From contig BFEA01000269.1 of assembly GCA_003427395.1 (NCBI GenBank), forward strand, positions 1,426,012 through 1,455,548: DNA of 29,537 nt, given 5' to 3'. A model generated the notes under the pieces. The model was not told the origin of the DNA and ran no database searches. It saw only the letters and a program-made list of their open reading frames with translations. The stretch is from Chara braunii (lineage: Eukaryota; Streptophyta; Charophyceae; Charales; Characeae). Every line of letters begins with the position of its first letter. Position 1 is the first letter of the stretch. The position numbers were made by a program, and so were the translations under genes. Below, one piece after another: positions 9,301 to 19,149 of the stretch.

Positions 9301-9729
9301 ACCTCTACTATTGCTATTCAAACTCATTATTATCATTTATTAGTATTACAATCATACCATTATCGTAATAATTATTATTTATTATTAAATAAACATTACC
9401 ATTGTTACAAGTGACACCACTGGATACAACATTATTCACTATTACAATACTAACGCTGATTGTTTTGTTTAACCTTGCTCTCTAACTTGGGCTTATTCCA
9501 AATCTTTATATAAGCTCGAAATAAAACGCTCGAACCAGCTAGACAAGAAATCGAGGCTAAAAAATCGAATTTTGCTGGTACTCGTTCTTCAACCGATATC
9601 TTGCCAGTTTCGCAGTGCTGACTATCAGATAACCTACGCTCACTGATCAGATCTGCTAACTCGAAAGAGGAGAGGCTGAAAATGGTCGGTTTTTCTACCT
9701 TTTTGGAACACTTCGGACCGGTCCACATG
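9301..9729. other. AT-rich trinucleotide-like tract and spacer
   Basis: From 9308 to about 9400 the plus strand is a decayed ATT/TTA microsatellite. From 9450 to 9729 there is unique-looking sequence of unknown role that precedes the B3 5' units. It may include the true 5' end of B3, which I cannot fix. Confidence 0.4.
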
Positions 9730-10021
9730 TTCCCCAGGTAAGGAGGCGGAGCTCTACACATTTTTGTTGTGACATTCAACCCTCTGGACCTGATATCACA
9801 ATCCAAAAGGGGGAGAAGCCCTGCCATTTTGTCTGTTCCACTCGTCAGCTCTACCATTTTTTACTGCAACGGTGGGCACTTTGATTCCGATCTCACGATC
9901 CCCAGGCGGGGAGGCGAAGCTCTGGCAATCTCTTTGTCGTCAATCAGGACCTGAATCCGCGAGCCCCAAGTGGGAAGGCGTAACTCAGCTCACCTCCTTT
10001 CGCTGTAACTGAACATAAATC
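9730..10021 (+). repeat. Degenerate 60-100-bp tandem units in the B3 5' region
   Basis: Four diverged units start near 9730, 9799, 9897 and 9961. Each opens with a CCCCAGG-like then GGGGAGGCG-like block and AGCTCT, then a T-rich stretch, and most close with an ATC(C/T)CG-like junction. 5'UTR tandem monomers carrying promoter activity are known in several LINEs; that role here is inference. Confidence 0.5.
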
Positions 10022-10077
10022 GTTACTCCCCCTGGCCCAGACCAGTAGAAGGTCGACCAATCACACTGACACAACCT

Positions 10078-12010
10078 CAGCCTCTATCTCCACCAAGATA
10101 AGGAGCATTCCGAAAAGGGCCTTTAATCAGGAAGAACAGGATCCCAGCCAGGAAGTTCTGAATCTAATGGTTAGAGAGACCAAAACAAAGCCCAATGTGA
10201 GAAAATAAATAATCAAGGACAAAGGGTTCAAATAGGAAGTTGAAGTTTGGGAATATCCCAAAAAAAACCTCCCAGTCCTTGATGAATTTTACGGAACTCA
10301 TGTTGTAGTATGCTCATTCATTGCGAATACCAAATATCTCCCCCCAACAGAAAAGAGAAGAAGAGTTCGGGAATGCCTCAAGAACATAGAAAATATGGGA
10401 GAGACCGACCCAAAGTTGCCTACCAGCGGAGAGGTCGCAACGCAGTCATAGTTCTATGCGCGGATCCCAATTATGCAAACTACCTTCTATCTATACAAGC
10501 TCTTTACTGCAAGGGTTCAGTGGTTTCCATTTCTCAAATGGAAACCAAACAGGTCAGCTCCGCATGGAACCTCACGCGACAGAGAATCGCTAATCAAAAA
10601 ACATTTTTGGATACAATTCGACAACCTGTCTGGCGGTATGCACGGTCTAGTTGAAGAAAAGACTCAACAAGTCTCTTCCCCAGTGCCCCCTTGTGGAATG
10701 GGTGTCCTCAGCCCCAGGCTTTCTTACACCCAATGCCAATTCAAGGATTGCTTGTGTCGAGCTCAAATCTAGCAGGCCACCAGAGTAGGCTAGAGCGTCC
10801 AAACTGTGTATGTCTCCACCAAAGTCAATCCTATGAGCTTCAGATGCAGGATCAAGGGGCACATGGGAAATGATCCCCTCTGCCCCCTCAACACACTCAA
10901 GGGAGAAGGCAGACGGCTCAACCAATCGATGTTGATCGAAGCGGAGGCAATGAAAGGTATCTAGATCATCAACGACCCAACCTTCTCTGACGACCTGAAG
11001 GACATACCGGTCTGGGTTGGGACATTGGACAACCATGAAACTGCAAGCAAACCCGACATATTCCCCCCCAATGGAAGCGGATGGCAAACAAGCGAGTGAA
11101 AATGCAATGACAAGGCAACCCACAAATACGATAGGCAGACATTGGGTTCCTCTTTCCAAATGGAACAAAACATGTACAGAAAGCAGATTATGAATGAAGT
11201 GCACTGCATGGGGAGGGAAGCAGAGAAAGCATAATTGGAAGATTTGCAGGCAAGAAAGGGCATACAGTTGAGAGTACCATCCAAAACAATAATGAAGGAG
11301 TCGAGTGTCATGAAGAGGAAGACAAGGAACGAGGATGAAAATGATGAAGAGGTTGAAGGAAAGAAGATCTTCACAGGCCCAAAGAAATGCAAAGAAAGCA
11401 ATCCGACAGAGAGAAAGGCAAATGAAGAAGAAATGCACATTGATGTGAACCTCCTCGGTAAGGGATTTGAAACAATGGAAGGGTCTCAAGACTCAGTGAG
11501 CCAAGAAGACCCGACCAACTCTCTCGATTGGCTAACTGATACATTGAATCCCTCCAAATAAGGAGGGAGATTGACCTGGAAATCACACTCACTCATGCCA
11601 GGCACATCAGCGACCTCAAAAAATCAGATTCCACAGGCAACACAGGGGGGGTCCAGACCTCTCCAAACCCTTACGAGGCGCTGCAACTTGAGATAAATTT
11701 CTCAGAATTTGCTGCCAAGCAGTACGTGGAGAATCAAGGGGAAGTCATGGAGACCGAACTGCAAGACACGGCAACACAAGCAAATGCATGGCCAAAGTCC
11801 TACCTCAGGGAAGATAAGGGTAAATCAAATTTCAGCGAGATCCTTTATGCTTTTTTGGGGAAGAAGGATGAAGTGGACCTAATTGCATATAGTGAGGGAG
11901 TCTTTGTGAGAGAGAAATGGATGGGGGAAAACAACGAGGAGGCGTTGGAGAAGATCAAAACTGAGAAGGTCAAAAAGGAGGAAAAGAGGACCAGCAAAAT
12001 GCTCACATAA
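10078..12010 (+). pseudogene. LINE B3 ORF1 (gag-like) with zinc-knuckle remnant
   Basis: A single frame can be followed from about 10078 to 11561 with a handful of stops; the last part (11726-12010) is in another frame. Segments include VLDEFYGTHVVVCSFIANTK (10275-10334), HFWIQFDNLSGG (from about 10605), and a basic segment FRCRIKGHMGNDPLCPL (10839-10889). This last resembles a CCHC zinc knuckle: the C-x4-H spacing is kept, the first Cys reads as Ser or is lost, and the H-to-C spacing is longer than usual. The C-terminal part is acidic/Lys-rich (EDENDEEVEGKK; KIKTEKVKKEEKRTSK). ORF1 proteins of this type bind LINE RNA. A long minus-strand ORF here (10647-11489) is a shadow. ORF2 begins 39 nt after the last stop. 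Confidence 0.6.
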
Positions 12011-12049
12011 ATAAAAAAACTAACCCTCCCTAGAGCTTCCACATAACAA

Positions 12050-15000
12050 ATGGAGGACCCTCGAGGAATAGGGTTAACAGATCACTCCAAAAGATTTAAG
12101 CCCACAACAGAAGAGAACATTTTAAAAGAAAGCAAGAACCAATCGAAACTCAAACTCACCTCATGGAACGTAAACGGTCTGGCTTCCATCCTAGACAACC
12201 CGGTCAAATGGAGAAACATAACAGAAACCATCGACTGGTTTGACTCTAACCCACCAGACATAATTTGCCTCCAAGAAACACATCTGACTAACAACGAAGA
12301 ACACAACAAAATTGGAACTGTTTTTCAACATAAATTAAAATTCATCAAACTAGTGATCTGGTCACACGCAACTCCCAATGACTCCGTAGGCACATTCATC
12401 CTTCTCCATCAACACTCCCCGGCCAACCACAACACCAGAGTAGACAACTATAGTCAAGACAATGCTTTAAGTAGGTGGGTAAAATTAGACATCACATTCA
12501 AGGAATAAGAATTGGCCATACTGGGACTCTACGGCCCGACCACTTGCCAAGAAAAAGGGTCCTTCCTTCAGTCAATAGAACACTTAATCACCAACCACAC
12601 TCATCCAATCATCATGGGAGATTGGACTTTAGTCCGGGATCAATCCTTGGACAGAATTTCCAACACAATTGATAACTCCCAAGGGTCGCTTAGCCAAGAG
12701 ATGTTTGATTTCATACTCAGGAAAAACCTACTAAATAATTTTCGCCCACTGTATCCAAACTCCAAAAGATTTACATGCGTAAAAAGAACCTCGAATAACA
12801 AAACCTCCTTTTATATGATACATTTCTTCCTGGCCTCAGAGTCCATCACGGGAACCATAATGGACTGTACTATTTTGAAAGTTCTTTTATAGATTCAACA
12901 ATGCCCTACTCACTAGTCAACCTTAACTGGACTCAAAAAACTCCTCTCAAATACCGCTCATCAATACCATAGTGAGGACGTCCTCATCTCATTCAAAAAA
13001 ATTATACGAAATTAGCAAAAAAATATCAATAATATTAGAAAAACTCGCAGCACAAAGAAAAGAAAGACTAGCCAAGGCAAAAAAGGAATCATCAGACTGG
13101 ATAAAAGTTTCTACTATAGATTCAACAATGCCCTACTCACTAGTCAACCCTAACTGGACTCAAAAACCTCCTCTCAAATACCGCTCACCAATACCAAGGC
13201 GAGGACATCCTCATCTCATTCTCGAAAATTATTAGCGAAATTAGTGAAAAAATATCAATAATAAATTATATTATCAAAAAAACTTGCAGCACAAAGAAAA
13301 GAAAGACTAGCCAAGGCGAAAGAGGAATTATCAGACAGGACAAAAGCTTCTATAGATTCAACAATGCCCCATTCACTAGTCAACCCTAACTGGACTAAAA
13401 AACCTCCTCTCAAATACCGCTCACCAATACCGAAATGAGGACGTCCTCATCTTATTCTCAAAATTATTAGTGAAATTAGCAAAAGAATATCAATAATATC
13501 AAAAAAACTTGCAGCACAAAGAAAAGAAAGACTAGCCAAGGCAAAAGAGAAATTATCAGACTGGACAAAACTCCACCTCAGAAACCTACAACTAAGAGCC
13601 CGAGTTAGAGATTGGGAAGTCGATAAGAAGATGACCAAGTATTTTTTTCTAAAAGACTAAATCAAACTCTAGGAATTCCAAAAGAGAAAACCTCATCGAT
13701 AACCAGGGTAATCCCTCGTCAGAAACCACAAAACTAGTCAATATAGTTGTCACCTTCTATAATGACTCTACACCAGCAAATCTCCCCTGGACAACGAAAC
13801 AATCAGAGCCATAACTAAATTTTTCCCCCACCTAGGATGCTCACTCTCACCAGAATCAACAAACGGACTAGAAGAGTCCATCACACTAAAGGAACTACAC
13901 AAAGCTCTTAAAGACCTAAAACTCGACAAAGCTCCAGGCAAAGATGGTCTCTCCAAGGAATTTTGGATGGAGAGTTGGCAAATCTTGGGACCCCTCTTTC
14001 TTTGCTTCCTCAACAGAGCATGGGAAAAAGAATCCCTGGGTCCCAACCTGAGCACCGGAGTCATTACCCTTCTCTACAAGAATGGAAATGAAGAGGACAT
14101 CCGAAATTACAGACTCACCCTGCTAAACGTGGTGTACAAAATACTAGCCAAACTACTAGCCACAAGGATAAACTGTATAACGAACACATGTTTCCATATA
14201 CACCAAACGGTCTTCATCCCATGCAGATACATTCTCGATAGTGTAACGACCCTATGTGAAACCACAAGGATCCTAAATCAAAAGAAAATCATGACATCCC
14301 TATTATAGTTTGCTTTCGAGAAAGCTTATGACCAAGTCAACTGGTCTTTCCTACAATCCTGCATTGAGAAAATGGGAATAGGACCAAATTTTTGAAAATG
14401 GGTGAAAGTCTTATACAACAATTCACAGGACATAATCCAAGTTAACAGATTTTTGTCCAACCCCTACAGAATGACCAGATTGGTAAGATAAAAAGACCCT
14501 CTTTCCTTAGAAATGATGAGTCCATAGAACGTTTAAAGGGCATCAAAGATGAAAGAGGACACCCACTTCACTTACCGACCACCCTCCTCTTTGCAAACGA
14601 TCTAACGGTACTCATCAAAGCTTATGATTCCTCCTTCCAAGCATTAATAAGAGCAATGCAAGCATTCCAACTAGCGTCAGAAATGAAAGTTAACTAGAGG
14701 AAAACAGTCGGTTGGTGGCTCTCCAACACCCAACCCCTACTAGAATTCACGTTAGAAGGAATGCAATGGTATGATCATTTTTCCCTCATGCGCTCCTTGG
14801 GTATAAACCTTAGCTTGAAAGGATGTCACCCATTTTCGGTTGCCTCCCTAATGTCCTCAATGATTCACAGGATGCACAGTTGGCAAAGCGCACGTACCTC
14901 ACTCTTAGGCAGGGCACTAGCTCTCAACAACTCAATACTAGCAATGATGTGGTACATCACCACTATATGTTTCTTATCCCCACATTTTTAAAAACACATA

Positions 15001-16610
15001 CGAAAAAGAGCTTCAGCGTTCCTTTGGACAGGAAACCCAGACAACCAACACTTCATTCACAAACTTGTCTGGCAAATCGTCACTCAGTCCAAAGGAGAAG
15101 GGGGAGTAGGCATCATAGATCCTGCCAGCCAGATTCAAGCCCTACATATTAAATGGATCGTTGGACTTACCCTTCAAGGTAATTTACCCTGGATACAACT
15201 AGCACTATACCACTTAAGAGAGTTGGCACCTTTCAAATCCCCCCCTAACATGACATGCCTCTTTTGGATCTTCAATAAACATTGGACTCTCCCGATAACC
15301 AAAAAAGACGCAATAGACATATTACACCAAGAAGAAGAGGAAGTCAATGACTCTCCCAAAACCTTCTAGAACAACTAATACATACGTGGAGAAAAATTTT
15401 CCCTGATAACAAAGTCAACCCATAAAAGAGAGATGAAGTACTTAGACAACCCTTGGATCCTGGACGAAAACGGAGAATCCCTCTCACCCAACAAAACAAA
15501 CTCCAAATGGGACCTATGGCTGAAAAATGTGTATGGAAAATCCGTCACATGTGGAACAAGGCGAGTAACAGATGGAATGCAGCGAGAGAATTAAGAACGA
15601 AACTCAAAAAAAAACACAACCTGGATTCCAACTTACCTCTCATCATAGACTCCATCCCAATGCAATGAAGAAAGCTACTGAAAAATAAACAACAATAGTT
15701 TTACGAAGACTGGGCATCAACAATAGACCAACCACAATAAATGTATCCTCTGCTTCATTTTTACACTAGAAGAGTTTGACAACCTTGCAAGCCTTATTTC
15801 CCAGGACCCCATAGCAGAAGGTACCATCAATAGACAAACTTATAAGAGTTAGAATCATAGACGGGGAAATAAACCGAGTATACAACCCAGATACAACAAT
15901 ACAACACTTAGAAATAGACCCCACAGATTGGTTATGGAGCTTCCCTAGTAGACTTTCACCCGTAACAAGGAGACACGCCTTAACAAACTACACAGTCAGG
16001 CTAGTATATAAACGATTTAATAAACCTCAACAAATTTCATCAGTACTTAAGAAAAGATGTAAAAAACGTGAGAACACAATTGATGGAACACCTGTGTACC
16101 CCCACTGGCGCACAATCTTTGGCGCTAGACCAGTGAAACTAACCAGTCTCCTATGACTCATAACATTCATAGTAGTTTCGGTAAGCCAATGGCTAGCCCA
16201 AACAAAAAAGTAAGGAAAGATGAACAAAACGGTCAATCTGCTGCAAGGTATGTAATACACAATCCGAAGAATCTCTTAGTTGTGGCTAGACATAGAACTA
16301 TCATGGAATACTTCATCCAACAGAAGCATACTCATAAACCCCTCCACCATATTCCTTCCCTCATATCGATCCCCACCACTCAAAGATTTCTTCTTCTTCC
16401 TCTTTTCTCTAATTAAAAAAAGCACCTTATGGGCCATATGGACAAGGAGGTACGGCCTCACCTTCAACGACCATAACGCCCTCTCATAAACACCCCTAAT
16501 AGTCATCAGACAGATAATCGAAACACACGCACTATGAAAAAAACACGAAAGCAAATTCAAACCCTACCTAACAAAAAAGAAAAAAGCATGAAAAGGTCCT
16601 CAACCAGTAA
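12050..16610 (+). pseudogene. LINE B3 ORF2: APE endonuclease, RT, zinc-domain remnant (inactive)
   Basis: ATG at 12050. The endonuclease domain follows: LTSWNVNGL, DIICLQETHL, an in-frame TAA at 12506-12508, AILGLYGP, and GDWT where GDFN is usual (catalytic Asn replaced). The later SRID-type motif reads SFYMIHFF, with His where Asp is expected. A tandem triplication (12890-13565) disrupts the linker. RT: LDKAPGKDGLSKEFW (about 13922), LTLLNVVYKILAKLLATRIN, FAFEKAYDQVNW after a stop at 14306, and FAND (about 14590-14601) in place of FADD, so one catalytic Asp is lost. Thumb-side: GRALALNNS, GGVGIID. Then LRELAPF...PPNMTCLFW, DWLWSFPSR, PHWRTIFGARP and LWAIWTRRYGLTF (about 16430), the last matching B1 LWVIWKRICTQII. 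Numerous stops. The end point is approximate. Confidence 0.8.
12890..13565 (+). repeat. Three tandem copies of a ~230-bp segment within ORF2
   Basis: Units start with TAGATTCAACAATGCCC at 12890, 13117 and 13353 (periods 227 and 236). All contain CACTAGTCAACC, TAACTGGACT, CTCCTCTCAAATACCGCTCA, GAGGAC(G/A)TCCTCATCT, an AATATCAATAATA stretch and GCAGCACAAAGAAAAGAAAG. The third leads into unique ORF2 sequence at about 13565. Neither period is a multiple of three, so the frame is broken. Confidence 0.9.
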
Positions 16611-17595
16611 GCTAGGCAACGGCAAATTAGGCTAAATCGAAGGAGACTGATTAAAATTCAGTAATTAGTTAATCTGGCCCTCAACAACCAACCAAGAATA
16701 TAACCCCAACAACGCACAACACACACCCCAATCCACACCCCAACACAACTCGCCCACACACACACTAATCACAGCAGAAGAGGAAACCACCTAATCTTCT
16801 CCACATCGTTTACCAACACACCCCATACATAACCAACACAAACTAATCATGCACCCTCCGACTGAAACACAGTCCCGTCATTGTCACAAATACCCTCACA
16901 TTCCCTCCACTCGCCCACAGACCTACCCCCCTCTTTTCAGAACTACAAAACCTTCCCCAACTCATAGACGTTCCCATTCCCCTCCTCCCCTCCCAATCAC
17001 CCCTTACAGCAACGGGACAATCTTAAAAAAGTCACAACGAACTGAAGAAGTAGACTAAGGTTCACTATTACCAGAAAACTCAGCATTATCAAGATCCCGA
17101 TTCACTAGATCCAAAAGGGAATAGGACACACAAAAACGTAGGGTCTAAGCACAACAACTAGTAGAACCTAAGTTCAAGTTCCTAGGGTTTAGGGTTTTAG
17201 AAAGGGGACAGCAAAGGGCACACCATACAAGTCAAGATCATATAGCATAAATCTGATAGCCAAGAGGTTGAGAGGAACAAAAAGGGGCAGGCCTCTAAGT
17301 AAGTTAATTTTTCGGGGTTAAAATTTTTTTATCAGTCAGTCCAAGTTTAGCGCTTGAAGGCCTTGACAAATAAGCTAACTTAGGCAGGGGTGAGGGGTGG
17401 TACGTCCTTCACAAAGGAAGTAATCAATGTCGTTTACGCGGGTCTCTCAACCATAATGGGGAGGAGCATTGGTGTGTAACTAATGTAATTTTTTTGACTT
17501 GTCGGTGGAATAGGAACCAGAATGACGCTTCGTAGAATGGAAAGGAGCTAGAACCGTAAGATTCTGTTTTTCCCCCCCCAAAAAAAAAAAAAAAA
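16611..17595 (+). other. 3'UTR and poly(A) of LINE B3
   Basis: Non-coding. It contains a C/A-rich G-poor stretch (16680-17000), a plant-telomere-like pair of TTTAGGG units (about 17184-17200), a TCCTT/AAGGA hairpin (17405-17418) followed by TAATCAATG (17421-17429), GCTTC/GGAGC (17527-17531 with 17544-17548), a terminal hairpin (17549-17566) and poly(A) 17580-17595. Confidence 0.6.
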
Positions 17596-17605
17596 TCCAG
17601 CAACT

Positions 17606-17722
17606 GTAGTCATTCGGGACATCCGTTAAAATTAGAATGATACAGAGAAGATTAGCATGGCCTCTGAGCAAGGACAACACTCGTAAATTTAGAAATGGTC
17701 CAATTTAAAAAAAAAAAAAAAA
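17606..17722 (+). pseudogene. U6: U6 snRNA retropseudogene with poly(A) tail
   Basis: Bases 17606-17706 match the spliceosomal U6 snRNA: TTCGGGACATCCGTTAAAAT near the 5' end, then GATACAGAGAAGATTAGCAT (ACAGAGA box and AGC triad intact), GGCC, GAGCAAGGAC, and the 3' end GAAATGGTCCAATTT. The 5' stem, the internal stem-loop and the CGTAAATTTAG part carry several substitutions. Instead of a U6 promoter (upstream element plus TATA), the sequence just 5' is the poly(A) tail of LINE B3, and the 3' end runs into 16 adenines (17707-17722). This is the signature of a LINE-mobilised retrocopy, so it is probably not transcribed. Identity is certain; pseudogene status is very likely. Confidence 0.93.
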
Positions 17723-18053
17723 TAGTAGTCATGGCAGGTGCATTACACCAGTGGTCGAAATGGGAGCACAAATCTCTCGTCACAACTGCAGTTGGTCATC
17801 ACTAGAGGTCAACATTTGATGAGACAGCGAATGAGGAAAAATAATTACTTCCACAGTGCGGCAGCACACCCCACCTGTTTTTGATAACACCGATGGATGG
17901 AGGGACAGTCGTTGAGTACAAGTGAAACCAGCGGTACATGGCCCCAACCAAGTTGAGAATCCAACTGACCCTCTCCTAAATTTTTGGAGGCTCATGCGTC
18001 GTTGATAAAATACATTGGCGGCGGGCCCCGTTGATAAAATATATTGGCGGCAG
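17723..18053. other. Spacer with a short tandem repeat before repeat X
   Basis: No gene. At 17999-18053 a CGTTGATAAAATA(C/T)ATTGGCGGC unit occurs twice, 28 bp apart, ending exactly where repeat X1 begins. Copy X2 is not preceded by it. Confidence 0.5.
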
Positions 18054-19108
18054 TGCTGCTGGGACATTTACTTGGGTGAATGTTGGCTGGTTGTTGCATG
18101 CCGCTGGAGAGGAGATGCTGCTGGAGGAGTGGAGGTCTGCAGAGAGTTGGAGGAGGAGAAGGGAGGCAACCATAGTTGAGGGCTGGAAGCTTTTTGCCCC
18201 ACCCTTGTACGTGTGTTGTGTGTGTGAGCAGGTGCTGCAACCGTAAGGCGGCGCCAACGGCACTTTCGGTGGGAAGCGCTGCCAATCTTTTTGGCACGGT
18301 GGCAGCGACACTTCGGTGGTGAGGTGCCACCAAATTGACGGCGTGGCGGCATCAAGGTCTCCCTAAGGGGAGGTGCTGTCTGTTTGGCGGCACGACAACG
18401 GTGATTTTTTTGTGTGGTTATGCTGCCAAAATTTTGGCACGGCAGTGGCACTTCGGTGAGAAATTGCAACATAATTTTTCTCTTTGGCATGACGGCGTGG
18501 TACCGGTTTCGACGGCGTGCCGAGCGGCTGTTACACTTTTAATTTTTGATGTGCGTGGTGAAGGTGGACTATTTTCTCATGATTCGGCGGTAGTATGGGC
18601 TGACAATGGTGCACTGTTGGGATCGTGCAGTGGTGGTGTGTGGACCGACGACAAGAAAAGTGCAGAGTGAGTGCACACGGCGGTGATTATTGGGCACGCG
18701 GAACATGCAGTTTTCTGCCAGAGCCACCTTTATTTTTTTTTGCGGTATACGATGCGAGACGTATTGGTGTTTGAGGTCATCCAGTGTTGCGGCGGTAACC
18801 CAGGACCAAGTGGGACCAAGTTGAGGGTCAAGATTTTGAGCGTGTGTGGCCTGTGTTTCCCACATTTGGGAACTATCTGATGCGGACGTGGTGGTGAGAG
18901 GCGGCGTGGACTTGCGGCTGATTGGGGAGTATCCTTGGTGATCAAGGTGCAATTGGGACTGCATTGGGACTGTCTGGGACATTGGGACAACGTGAAAACT
19001 CATTTGTGGGAACACCCTCCTTGAGGGCTATCTCGCTTGAGTTTTTGTGGTTCAACCTTTGTTCTTTTAAACAGTTGAGAGAGGACGCGAGGCGTGATTC
19101 ATGAGAGA
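18054..19108 (+). repeat. Repeat X, copy 1 (~1.05 kb)
   Basis: Closely similar to 25841-26886 in the same orientation, from TGCTGCTGGGACATT to CGTGATTCATGAGAGA, with scattered substitutions and small indels. Internally it has degenerate motifs around GGCACTTCGGTGG and CTGCCAA..TTTTGGCAC, and four TGGGAC motifs near 18954-18986. It begins with TG but does not end with CA, and I see no primer-binding site, so LTR status is unproven. ORFs on both strands are partly conserved between copies but have no recognised motif. No assigned class. Confidence 0.85.
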
Positions 19109-19149
19109 GACCACTACTTGTGGATTCGTGAGCTGCATATATATNTTCT

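Larger units (their letters stand above)
9730..17595 (+). mobile_element. LINE family B, copy B3 (near full-length, inactive)
   Basis: A two-ORF L1-like element. Order: 5' tandem units (9730-10021), ORF1 remnant (about 10078-12010), a 39-nt gap, ORF2 (12050 to about 16610), 3'UTR and poly(A) (17580-17595). The 3' end matches B1. The size, near 7.9 kb, is at the upper end for plant L1-like elements but includes a triplicated segment. Many stops and active-site substitutions show it is dead. The 5' boundary is uncertain by a few hundred bases. Confidence 0.8.

Noticed and set aside
10647-11489. 280-codon minus-strand ORF
   Set aside because: It lies opposite the ORF1 remnant of LINE B3, has no motif, and its Leu/Phe/Ser-rich make-up is what an A-rich sense strand gives in antisense.
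17181-17200. Interstitial telomere from TTTAGGG-like units
   Set aside because: Only two imperfect units inside a LINE 3'UTR; too short for a telomeric tract.
18777-18800. CCGGNPGP in both X copies, recalling a 2A ribosome-skipping peptide
   Set aside because: The required upstream D(V/I)Ex residues are absent and no long frame follows, so NPGP is probably coincidental.
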